NCBI GenBank assembly: GCA_016839655.1
Contig: JAEOTW010000311.1
Coordinates: forward strand, 1-18,586
From: Promethearchaeota archaeon
Lineage (GTDB): Archaea > Asgardarchaeota > Lokiarchaeia > Sigynarchaeales > SOKP01
DNA: 18,586 nucleotides
Reading direction: 5' to 3'
Below are positions 6,551 to 15,805 of this stretch, piece after piece. Each line of letters starts with the position of its first letter. Positions within the stretch are counted from its first letter, which is position 1. Both the position numbers and the translations under genes were made by a program. The notes beneath the pieces were generated by a model. That model was not told the DNA's origin. It ran no database searches and worked only from the letters and a program-made list of their open reading frames with translations.

Positions 6551-8539
6551 ATGAGCGATCATCGAAAGAAACTATGGGAACCTTCTAAAAACTGGATCAA
6601 AAATGCAGAAGTGACCCACTTTATCGAATTTGTCAATAAAAATTATGGAAAAAAAATAAAAGATGGAAAAGATCTCTATAAATGGACTGTAGATGATATT
6701 CCGAATTTTTGGGATGCTATGTGGAAATTTTCTGGTATTATATCATCCCAACCATATGAGAAAGTTGTTGAAGATTTGAACGTATTTCCTGGTACAAAAT
6801 GGTTTCCTGGTGCTAAGTTAAATTTTGCTGAAAATTTACTTAAGAACAAAGATAAAAAACTTGCTTTTATATTTCAAGGTGAAACTAAAGTTTCAAAACA
6901 GATGACTTACGAGGAATTAAATAAAACAGTAGCGTGGCTAGCAAAATCTCTTAAAGATATAGGGATTAAAACTGGAGATCGAGTAGTATCATATCTTCCA
7001 AATCTAATTGAAACTCCAATTGCAATGTTAGCAACAACTGCATTAGGAGCGATTTGGGCTTCATGCGGTGCGGAACTTCAATCAAGTGCAGTTATAGATA
7101 GATTTGGGCAAATTGAACCTAAAGTACTTTTCACTGTTGATGGATATTTTTATAGAGACAAGGTTTTTGATATCAAGGAAAACATAAAAGCAGTGGTAAA
7201 CGCAATCCCTTCTATTGAAAAAGTAATTGTTGTCTCTTATGTCTCAGATGGTAAAGCTGATATTAGTGGTATTCCTAAGGCAATAAATTGGGAAGATTTC
7301 ATATCAAAAGATGAAGACATTAAATTAGAATTTGAACAATTACCATTTGATCATCCTATCTATGTAATGTTTTCTTCGGGAACAACAGGTAAACCAAAAT
7401 GTATGGTTCAAAGTGGAGGTGGGGTTCTAATAAATCATTTGAAAGAACTTATTCTTTCTACAGATTGTAAACGGAGTGATGTAATTAACTATATCACCGC
7501 TCCTTCATGGATGATGTGGAACTGGTTAATTAGTGCGCTAGCTGTAGGACCAACCATTTTCTTGTATGACGGCAACCCCCTCTATCCTGATCCCCTTAGG
7601 TTTTTTGAATTAATTGAAAAACATAATATAACTATTTTTGGAACAAGTGCAGCCTACATTCATTATTTAATGGGTCTTGGAGTAAAACCTGCTGAGAAAT
7701 ATGATTTGTCTTTGTTAAGAGAAATCTCGCAAACCGCTTCAACACTTTCTCCCGAAGGTTTTGAATATGTATATAGAGAAATTAAGAAAGATCTCTTTTT
7801 CAATTCAATTAGTGGGGGGACAGATATCAATGGATGTTTTGCTGGTGCCATACCAATTCTTCCAGTATATTCAGGAGAACTGCAAGGTCGAGCATTAGCA
7901 ATGAAAGTGGAGGCCTACACAGATAGCGGTGAACCCATTGAGGATCGACAAGCAGAACTTATATGTGAAGCACCAGCACCTTCAATGCCTGTATATTTTT
8001 GGGGTGATGATGAAAATATGACTAAGTATAAAGCGGCTTATTTTGACCACTTTAAAGATAAAAGTAAAAATGTATGGCGGCATGGGGATTATATTGTCAT
8101 ACATAGTGATACTGGTGGTATTACATTCTGGGGAAGATCTGATGCTGTTTTAAAACCTTCAGGGGTTAGAATTGGTACTGCTGAAATTTATAATGTAGTT
8201 GAGCAACTCCCTGAAATCGCGGACTCATTAGTCATTGGCCAAAAATGGGAAGGTGATACTCGTATTGTCATGTTTGTACTTTTAAATGAAAGATCTAAAT
8301 TAACCGATGAATTAAAAACTAAGATTCAACAAACACTTAGAGAAAAAACGTCTCCTAGACATGTTCCTAAACTCATTTTTGAAGCGCCAGCTGATGGAAT
8401 CCCTTATACATTCAGTAATAAAAAAGTTGAGATTGCAGTTACTAAGATCATCCACGGGATGCCCGTAGCGAATCGAGGTGCTCTTAGGAATCCAGATTCC
8501 CTCGATTATTACATCGAAATGAAGGATAAACTTAAATAA
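6551..8539 (+). CDS. Acetoacetyl-CoA synthetase
   Basis: This 662-residue AMP-forming synthetase belongs to the ANL superfamily and activates acetoacetate with ATP and CoA to acetoacetyl-CoA. The N-terminus (LWEPSKNW, FWDAMWKFSGI, KWFPGAKLNFAENLL) is the family's cap region. The A3 loop SSGTTGKPK lies at ~275-283. APSWMMWNWLISALAVG and SGGTDINGCFAG are diagnostic of acetoacetyl-CoA rather than acetyl-CoA synthetases. The C-terminal catalytic lysine falls in PYTFSNKKVEIAV (about Lys624). The Gly that normally precedes it is Asn, a small deviation. ATG 6551 gives the family-like MSDHRKKLWEPS; an in-frame GTG at 6542 adds three residues. Acetoacetyl-CoA feeds the mevalonate route or thiolysis to acetyl-CoA. 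It is not closely spaced with other genes and has a 12-T run behind it. Confidence 0.93.
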   Translation: MSDHRKKLWEPSKNWIKNAEVTHFIEFVNKNYGKKIKDGKDLYKWTVDDIPNFWDAMWKFSGIISSQPYEKVVEDLNVFPGTKWFPGAKLNFAENLLKNKDKKLAFIFQGETKVSKQMTYEELNKTVAWLAKSLKDIGIKTGDRVVSYLPNLIETPIAMLATTALGAIWASCGAELQSSAVIDRFGQIEPKVLFTVDGYFYRDKVFDIKENIKAVVNAIPSIEKVIVVSYVSDGKADISGIPKAINWEDFISKDEDIKLEFEQLPFDHPIYVMFSSGTTGKPKCMVQSGGGVLINHLKELILSTDCKRSDVINYITAPSWMMWNWLISALAVGPTIFLYDGNPLYPDPLRFFELIEKHNITIFGTSAAYIHYLMGLGVKPAEKYDLSLLREISQTASTLSPEGFEYVYREIKKDLFFNSISGGTDINGCFAGAIPILPVYSGELQGRALAMKVEAYTDSGEPIEDRQAELICEAPAPSMPVYFWGDDENMTKYKAAYFDHFKDKSKNVWRHGDYIVIHSDTGGITFWGRSDAVLKPSGVRIGTAEIYNVVEQLPEIADSLVIGQKWEGDTRIVMFVLLNERSKLTDELKTKIQQTLREKTSPRHVPKLIFEAPADGIPYTFSNKKVEIAVTKIIHGMPVANRGALRNPDSLDYYIEMKDKLK

Positions 8540-8540
8540 A

Positions 8541-8565
8541 ATATTTTATTTTTTTTTTTTATTTT
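8541..8565 (+). terminator. T-run terminator after acetoacetyl-CoA synthetase
   Basis: AAAATATTTTA followed by a run of 12 T (8549-8560) lies directly behind the stop codon. T-runs are the normal intrinsic termination signal in archaea. Confidence 0.5.
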
Positions 8566-8634
8566 AAAATTAGATATATTATGTGCATTTCAGTATTAAT
8601 AATATTTCGTTTTGATTATACGGATTTAGAACTA

Positions 8635-8654
8635 TTTGAAATAAAGGTTTCAAA
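8635..8654. repeat. Inverted repeat TTTGAAA-N6-TTTCAAA
   Basis: The 7-base arms are perfectly complementary around the spacer TAAAGG. It lies in the 230-base gap between the acetoacetyl-CoA synthetase and UbiA-family genes, 115 bases before the latter. It could be an operator or a transcript hairpin, or chance in AT-rich DNA. Confidence 0.25.
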
Positions 8655-8769
8655 AATTGGTCTCATCAAATTTCTAATATTTCAAATTTTTACTATTTTA
8701 TAATGAAAATTTATTTTAAAGATGAAAAATTTCATTCAATTTAATAAATACTATAGAATATAAGAAAAA

Positions 8770-9690
8770 ATGACATTTAAAACCAAACTAAAAGCCTATT
8801 TAGATTTAACTAGGGCACATTTTGCGATAGTATGGCCACTACTTTTCATTTCAGGTTTGCTAATTGCTTTCAGAGATTTCAATTATTTTTCTCTATCCTT
8901 ATTGATTTTAGTCTTTTTTATAGGATTATTTGGATTTGAAGCAGGGATGGTGCTTAATGATATTATTGATAGAAAAGTTGATAAATTAGGAAGTGATAAT
9001 GAATTTACTAAATATTGGAGACCATTTAAAGAGAGACCATTATCTGCGGATATTATCTCTCTTCGAGAAGCCCTTACTATTTTCATTATCTTTATAGCTA
9101 TATCTGTAGTTTTAATCGCCTTTTTACCTTTTCCCAACAATCTATATATATATATTATTATGATTTACGCTTATTCTGTAGAAATATTTTATCAAAAGAA
9201 AAAGGGACGGCAAGAGTTTCCAATCGCTCAATTGTTAGGAAGAACAGATTTAATGTTATTTCCTGTAGCAGGATATCTTTGCTATGGACAATTTTCATTT
9301 ACGATCGTTTTTATCATGCTTTTTCTTTATCCATGGGCACAAGCTCACCTAGGTGTAAATGATATGGGAGACTATGACAATGATAAAGCAAAGAATCTGA
9401 ATACAATCACAACTTTATATGGTATTAAAGGTAATATAAAATGGATTGTAAGTTTTACTCTTATTCACATTTGTTTTGCTGTTTTACTAATCTTTTTTAA
9501 ACTTGGAATGATCGCATTGATAGGTTTTACACTTCCTTTTATTTTACTTATAACAGCGAATATAGTTTTAATTAAAAATCAAACTTCAAAAGCAGCAATT
9601 AAAATATTACCACTCTATCATGCTAGTTTATTGGTTTACATACTTTCGATCATTTTTAGCACAATCTATCCAATTCCTATCTTTCCATAA
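8770..9690 (+). CDS. UbiA-family prenyltransferase (membrane)
   Basis: A 306-residue multi-pass membrane protein with eight or nine hydrophobic segments. The first aspartate-rich motif is NDIIDRKVD (Asn63, Asp64, Asp67, Asp71). The second is GVNDMGDYDND (residues 196-205). Together they bind Mg-prenyl diphosphate in this family, which transfers isoprenoid chains to aromatic, quinone, heme or glycerol-phosphate acceptors. LTRAHFAIVWPLLFISG at the N-terminus and KERPLSADIISLREAL between the motifs are typical. The acceptor cannot be deduced: digeranylgeranylglyceryl phosphate synthase of ether-lipid synthesis and quinone or heme prenyltransferases are all possible. No co-directional partner is close. 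A TATA-like TTTAATAAAT at 8740-8749 lies ~25 bases before the ATG and would give an almost leaderless transcript. A run of nine T follows the stop. Confidence 0.85.
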   Translation: MTFKTKLKAYLDLTRAHFAIVWPLLFISGLLIAFRDFNYFSLSLLILVFFIGLFGFEAGMVLNDIIDRKVDKLGSDNEFTKYWRPFKERPLSADIISLREALTIFIIFIAISVVLIAFLPFPNNLYIYIIMIYAYSVEIFYQKKKGRQEFPIAQLLGRTDLMLFPVAGYLCYGQFSFTIVFIMLFLYPWAQAHLGVNDMGDYDNDKAKNLNTITTLYGIKGNIKWIVSFTLIHICFAVLLIFFKLGMIALIGFTLPFILLITANIVLIKNQTSKAAIKILPLYHASLLVYILSIIFSTIYPIPIFP

Positions 9691-9699
9691 TTTTTTTTT
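9691..9699 (+). terminator. T-run terminator after UbiA-family gene
   Basis: Nine consecutive T follow the TAA stop immediately, an archaeal-type termination signal. Confidence 0.4.
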
Positions 9700-9778
9700 A
9701 AATTGAATATTTCAAAAAAATAGGATAATCTGCCTTATTCAGAGGTTCAATCAATACTCTAGGGTTTAACAAAAAGAA

Positions 9779-9840
9779 GGAAAAAAATTTTTGTAAATAA
9801 TTTTATTAATTAGGTACTGCATACTTTTAGGAGTACTAAG
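9779..9840 (-). terminator. Candidate terminator region of katG
   Basis: On the minus strand, a short inverted repeat (GTACT 9814-9818 with AGTAC 9832-9836) lies just past the katG stop. It is followed by a T-run, AAAAATTTTTTTCC read leftward at about 9779-9793. The stem is short; the T-run is the firmer signal. Confidence 0.3.
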
Positions 9841-12054
<2,214 letters not shown>

Positions 12055-12093
12055 CTATAATTAATTTTTGATCCATTCTCTAAACAAGAAGGT

Positions 12094-12104
12094 CTTATAT
12101 ATAT
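12094..12104 (-). promoter_or_regulatory. TATA box candidate for katG
   Basis: On the minus strand, CATATATATAAGACC lies 58-68 bases before the katG ATG. This would place the transcription start around 12070 and leave a leader of about 34 bases. It is the only run of alternating TA at a suitable distance. Confidence 0.4.
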
Positions 12105-12113
12105 GTGAATACT

Positions 12114-12126
12114 TAATAATTTATTA
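12114..12126. promoter_or_regulatory. Candidate PerR-like operator between katG and the Fur-family gene
   Basis: TAATAA-T-TTATTA is a perfect 6-1-6 inverted repeat, the same architecture as Fur/PerR boxes, although it matches the Bacillus PerR consensus only partly. It lies just upstream of the katG TATA candidate, where a bound repressor would block promoter recognition. Similar AT palindromes arise easily in such DNA, so the context is the main support. Confidence 0.3.
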
Positions 12127-12206
12127 TACAAGAATCATTCTTATATAATAATCAATACCAAATAGTAACCATTATTAATATATATTGTGATTTATTCTAA
12201 AAACAC

Positions 12207-12219
12207 TTTAAAATATAAA
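12207..12219 (+). promoter_or_regulatory. TATA-like box ahead of the Fur-family gene
   Basis: CTTTAAAATATAAAA ends about 13 bases before the ATG at 12233, implying an almost leaderless transcript. No Shine-Dalgarno sequence precedes this ATG, which agrees. A second candidate, TTAATATATATTG, is at about 12175-12187. Confidence 0.3.
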
Positions 12220-12232
12220 ACTATTCAATTAA

Positions 12233-12655
12233 ATGATTGTTTTGGATACTCAAAAATTAATTACAACATTTAGAAAAAAAGGATATAAAGTAACAACTCA
12301 ACGTTTAGCAATATGTAAATCCATCCTCAGTAGGAAAGATCATCCAACAGCAGAGGTAATATATCAAGAATTGAGAAAAGAGTATCCAACGATAAGTTTG
12401 GGAACAATTTATAAAACTCTACACCTTTTAAAAGAACTAGACTTAATACAAGAATTAGGGTTCAATGAAGGAAGTATAAGATATGATCCAGATATGGAAC
12501 TCCATATAAATATGGTATGTTTGAAATGTGGCAAAATTTATGATTATAAAGCTGATGATGTTAAAAAATTTTGGAATAAAATTATTTCACATACCGGAAT
12601 AAAACCTAAAGGGCAAAGAATTGATTTATACTACGTATGTGATGATTGTCAATAG
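12233..12655 (+). CDS. PerR-like Fur-family transcriptional regulator
   Basis: This 140-residue protein has the N-terminal winged helix (KVTTQRLAICKSIL, then SLGTIYKTLHLLKEL with the recognition helix) and the C-terminal dimerisation domain. Structural zinc ligands are C96LKC99 and C136DDC139. By direct count, regulatory-metal positions fall on the same numbers as in Bacillus PerR: His37, Asp85, His91 and Asp104. The fifth ligand, His93, is Asn93 here. Asp104 rather than Glu favours a PerR-type peroxide sensor over a Fur-type iron sensor. His37 and His91, the residues oxidised in PerR, are both present. Its divergent position beside katG supports peroxide-responsive repression of katG. Its composition is AT-rich like the host, unlike katG. 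The loss of one ligand could alter metal preference. Confidence 0.9.
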   Translation: MIVLDTQKLITTFRKKGYKVTTQRLAICKSILSRKDHPTAEVIYQELRKEYPTISLGTIYKTLHLLKELDLIQELGFNEGSIRYDPDMELHINMVCLKCGKIYDYKADDVKKFWNKIISHTGIKPKGQRIDLYYVCDDCQ

Positions 12656-12700
12656 GTTTCTCTAGCAAAACTGAATAATCCAATAAATAGTGTTTCTGTC

Positions 12701-13138
12701 ATGAGTGATAAAGAAGTTAATGGCCTAGAAATAAAAGAAACTGAAGAGACAGAGAAGAAAAAAGTAATAAAATATTTCATCTTGCTTGGAGGTTTTATTT
12801 CACTAATTTTAGGAATTATTGGTATTGTTATTCCAATTCTTCCCACAACACCATTTTTATTACTAGCTTCTGCTGCTTTCGCCAAGTCATCAAAAAGATT
12901 CGATAGATGGCTTTTAAATAATAAAATATTAGGTGCATATATTAGAAATTACCGAGATGGCAAGGGGCTACCATTAAAAATTAAGATTCTTACCCTATCA
13001 TTATTATGGGCCACAATTTTGATCTCTATACTATTTTTATTGGATTTAATATGGGTACTAATTTTATTAATTTTAATTGCGTTAGCGGTTTCAATTCATA
13101 TCATTCTAATAAAACCAAAGGTTATAGAGCTGAATTAA
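12701..13138 (+). CDS. DUF454 (YbaN-like) membrane protein
   Basis: A 145-residue protein with a charged, cytoplasmic-looking N-terminus of ~22 residues, then hydrophobic segments at ~24-46, ~50-62, ~95-113 and ~115-137. LGIIGIVIPILPTTPFLLLA is the diagnostic signature of DUF454, followed by FAKSSKRFDRWLLNNKILG. The biochemical function of the family is unknown; in bacteria such genes are often found near metal or heme handling genes. It starts 45 bases after the PerR-like stop on the same strand and is probably in one transcript with it, suggesting membership of the same stress or metal regulon (inference). There is no clear ribosome site before ATG 12701. Confidence 0.8.
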   Translation: MSDKEVNGLEIKETEETEKKKVIKYFILLGGFISLILGIIGIVIPILPTTPFLLLASAAFAKSSKRFDRWLLNNKILGAYIRNYRDGKGLPLKIKILTLSLLWATILISILFLLDLIWVLILLILIALAVSIHIILIKPKVIELN

Positions 13139-13194
13139 TGAGGATGAAAAAATTATCAATTACTGCTTTAACTTAATAAAATAGAGGAATAGCA

Positions 13195-14193
13195 ATGTAT
13201 ATTTATTGGGCAGTAATTGCCCCAATCTTATCTGTAGTGGCAATATTCCTAAGTCCAATTGTGATTAAAGAGAGAAAAAGAGTTGGATTATTATTCCTAA
13301 TGATAATTTTTATTTTCAATATTTACAATGCTTTTAACATTATCAATATATTTCGAAGAGATTATAGTGGAGACTTTTCTATTTTTCCTATAAACAATCA
13401 TATTGTTTATTTAATTATTTTAAATGTAATCTTCATTTCAATCTCTATACTACTTTTAATAAAATTAGATGTTTTTAAAGAAAATCGCATGATCCATGGT
13501 GTTCAATCTTTTTTATTAAGGATAAGGAACAGATTATTTATACTTGAGAAACCCTCAGATAAATTAATATCAATTTTCTTACTTACTTGCCTTTTTTATA
13601 TAGTGGGATTAATAAATCTTTATATCCATGAATTTGGCCACGCAATGGCAGACATTATTGTTGGAACGTACTATAATGAAATTAGAATCAATTTTTTTCT
13701 TCAAGGATGGGCGTCTGGGGGAGAAATCCTCCTGATAGATCCATTTTTTATCCAAAAACGAACGGTTATTTCACTTGGGGGATTATTTGCTGAATGTTTA
13801 TTTGCATTTTTTTTACTTTTTACTATATTATGGAAAAAAGAGAAGAATAATTTCTCATGGCTCCTGTCAATTGTAATTTCAATGTTATTTCTAAATCGGG
13901 TTGCAGTTTATTTTACTTTTCCTCATTTACTTAATATAAGTAGCGATGTACTAGGATTAGTAAACTTAGGGTATGATCCTAGGGATCTTTTCTATATTTT
14001 CTTTCCATTTTTGATCTTTACCATTTTCATCACTTCCAAATTAATATTAAAATTATATAAAACCAGTCTTAAAAGAAATAAATTATTTCTAGGAATATAT
14101 TTTCTCAGCTTAACGGTATACATAGTTTTTTTAGTAATTTTTAGTGTAATTAATGATTATGTAATTCCCCTAGAATCATTGAGTTTTTACTAG
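13195..14193 (+). CDS. Multi-pass membrane protein with HEFGH motif (M50-like metalloprotease)
   Basis: A 332-residue protein with about eight hydrophobic segments. INLYIHEFGHAMADIIVG, at the end of the fourth segment, carries the zinc motif HExxH (His145, Glu146, His149). SLGGLFAECLFAFFLLF follows in the next segment, as in the M50/M50B site-2-protease-like families. An Asp in NISSDVLGLVNLGYDPRDLF (Asp251 or Asp261) is a candidate third zinc ligand. If active it would cleave substrates within the membrane. The substrate is unknown. A proper ribosome site, AGAGGA, precedes the ATG by 6 bases, one of the best in the window. It follows the DUF454 gene by 56 bases on the same strand, so it may belong to the PerR-like operon. 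A degenerate, non-proteolytic relative cannot be excluded. Confidence 0.7.
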   Translation: MYIYWAVIAPILSVVAIFLSPIVIKERKRVGLLFLMIIFIFNIYNAFNIINIFRRDYSGDFSIFPINNHIVYLIILNVIFISISILLLIKLDVFKENRMIHGVQSFLLRIRNRLFILEKPSDKLISIFLLTCLFYIVGLINLYIHEFGHAMADIIVGTYYNEIRINFFLQGWASGGEILLIDPFFIQKRTVISLGGLFAECLFAFFLLFTILWKKEKNNFSWLLSIVISMLFLNRVAVYFTFPHLLNISSDVLGLVNLGYDPRDLFYIFFPFLIFTIFITSKLILKLYKTSLKRNKLFLGIYFLSLTVYIVFLVIFSVINDYVIPLESLSFY

Positions 14194-14269
14194 AGAATCA
14201 ATGGATTGAAAATTTTGAAAGAAAAAATTATTATTATTAGTATTAAGATTAAATTGAATTGAAAATAAG

Positions 14270-14277
14270 TATAAAAA
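14270..14277 (+). promoter_or_regulatory. TATA box candidate for the LRR gene
   Basis: TATAAAAA in AAGTATAAAAAGAT lies 60-67 bases before ATG 14337. It would start transcription around 14300, leaving a leader of ~37 bases. It is a close match to archaeal TATA boxes in a spacer that otherwise holds nothing recognisable. Confidence 0.35.
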
Positions 14278-14336
14278 GATTTAGCCTATTATTAAATAAA
14301 AGAACTACACCTTAATTACTCCTTTTTTTAAGAGAA

Positions 14337-15785
14337 ATGTTATTTTGTCCCAAATGTGGTACAAGGAATAAAACAACATATAACTACTGCAGAAAATGTG
14401 GAACTAAAATCAAATTTTCAGTTGAAGATATTAAACCAATAAAAAAGGAAGCAACTGAATTTAGGATACACAAATATTTAACACTCAAACTTGAAAAAGG
14501 AAAAACTGTAATTTATGTTAATGATGAGAAATTTTTACAGTGTAAATTTTTGTTAATAGAGATTACAAAGGAGAAGATCAATGAATTCGACGATTTTATG
14601 TCGATCGATGATGTGAGTGAAAAACTCGATCATGCTTTAGAAAAGAATTTAAATCCTACTCAAATTTTACCAGAAATTGAATTCTGGGGGCATTGTTCTA
14701 ATCTCCAAACTTGGGCAGAAAATAACTATGATACAAATCTACTTCATAGTAATTTAGCTTTTCCTCTTCTCAAAAAATTGACTGATGTAGGCGATCCTAT
14801 GGCAAGGCGAGTTTTTAAGGAAGAAATAGCTGAGAGACTTTCTAATGTTTATACTAATGTTGCTCAATACTTAATACATGAAAATTATCTTGAATATTTT
14901 AATAATGAAGAGAAAGAACTATTGATGGAAATACTCTTTACACAAATAGAACAGAAATTTAAAAATAAACTAGGTTCTTTCCTTGAAGTTACAGGAATTA
15001 ATGCCATATTAGACATTATAGAAGCTAATTTAATTCACTCTAAAATATTTTTAACCAATCGACTGAAAAGTGTTGAAGATATAGATAAGGAAACCCAAAT
15101 GGGATTCAAGCATAAAAATAGTCGAATTATTGCATTAGGATTTAATCGATGTGGAATAAAGGTATTACCTTCCTCAATAGGAAATATAGAAAATTTGGAA
15201 GAGCTCTACTTAACTGAAAATAGATTGAATCTTCTTCCTACTTCTTTTGGAAGTTTAACTAAATTAAAGAAAGTTGATTTAAGCGATAATCATTTAATTG
15301 ATCTTCCAAATGAGATTGGTAATTTAATAAGCCTGAAAGAATTACACTTGAATCATAACATTATTAAAAATTTGCCTATTTCAATATCTAAATTAAAAAA
15401 CCTAGAAATTCTGTCGGTATGGGGTAACCAATTAAATAACCTGCCTATTAATGCAAATAAAATGGATTCATTAAGAGTTTTAGGAATAAGTTTTAATCAA
15501 TTAGAAGAAATTCCTGAAATTCTCTCTGAGTTTCCTAATCTCGAAGTTTTAGATTTAAGTAATAATAAAATTAAGGTTTTACCCGTTAATATGGATTATT
15601 GGAAATCATTAAAAACGTTGTGGTTGAATAATAATCCATTAAATAAAATTCCAGAGTCATTATTAGAACTTGACAATCTCACAGACTTATATATTGTAAA
15701 CACACAAATTGCTATTAATCAAGATACTGAAACTAACAAAGTATTAAAAAAATTGGAAACGAACGGAATAAATATTTGGAAATAA
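14337..15785 (+). CDS. Zinc-ribbon leucine-rich-repeat protein
   Basis: A 482-residue soluble protein in three parts. Residues 4-21 form a zinc ribbon, LFCPKCGTRNKTTYNYCRKC (Cys4, 7, 18, 21). Residues ~40-255 are a mostly helical region with HCSNLQTWAENNYDTNLLHS and GDPMARRVFKEEIAERL; I have no domain name for it. From ~261 to ~455 there are eight or nine leucine-rich repeats of 23 residues with the pattern LxxLxLxxNxLxxLPxxxxxLxx, for example LEELYLTENRLNLLP and LEVLDLSNNKIKVLP. LRR arcs bind proteins; such proteins with a ribbon and this linker are typical of Asgard archaea, where they are thought to act in eukaryote-like regulation. The ATG has no Shine-Dalgarno sequence. The next gene begins 20 bases after the stop. 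Confidence 0.85.
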   Translation: MLFCPKCGTRNKTTYNYCRKCGTKIKFSVEDIKPIKKEATEFRIHKYLTLKLEKGKTVIYVNDEKFLQCKFLLIEITKEKINEFDDFMSIDDVSEKLDHALEKNLNPTQILPEIEFWGHCSNLQTWAENNYDTNLLHSNLAFPLLKKLTDVGDPMARRVFKEEIAERLSNVYTNVAQYLIHENYLEYFNNEEKELLMEILFTQIEQKFKNKLGSFLEVTGINAILDIIEANLIHSKIFLTNRLKSVEDIDKETQMGFKHKNSRIIALGFNRCGIKVLPSSIGNIENLEELYLTENRLNLLPTSFGSLTKLKKVDLSDNHLIDLPNEIGNLISLKELHLNHNIIKNLPISISKLKNLEILSVWGNQLNNLPINANKMDSLRVLGISFNQLEEIPEILSEFPNLEVLDLSNNKIKVLPVNMDYWKSLKTLWLNNNPLNKIPESLLELDNLTDLYIVNTQIAINQDTETNKVLKKLETNGINIWK

Positions 15786-15805
15786 ACTAAAATAGTGGGA
15801 ACAAT

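Noticed and set aside
8581..8703. A 40-codon ATG frame (starting MCISVLIIFR) between the acetoacetyl-CoA synthetase and UbiA-family genes
   Set aside because: It has no ribosome site, lies just behind a T-run terminator, overlaps the inverted repeat, and a frame of this length is not rare in AT-rich spacers.
9346..9355. CACCTAGGTG-type palindrome inside the UbiA-family gene
   Set aside because: It is ten bases within coding sequence and fits the codons of AHLGVND; no reason to call it a site.
13138..13176. A 12-codon frame starting MRMKK that overlaps the DUF454 stop (TAATG)
   Set aside because: Too short and without supporting composition; probably chance.
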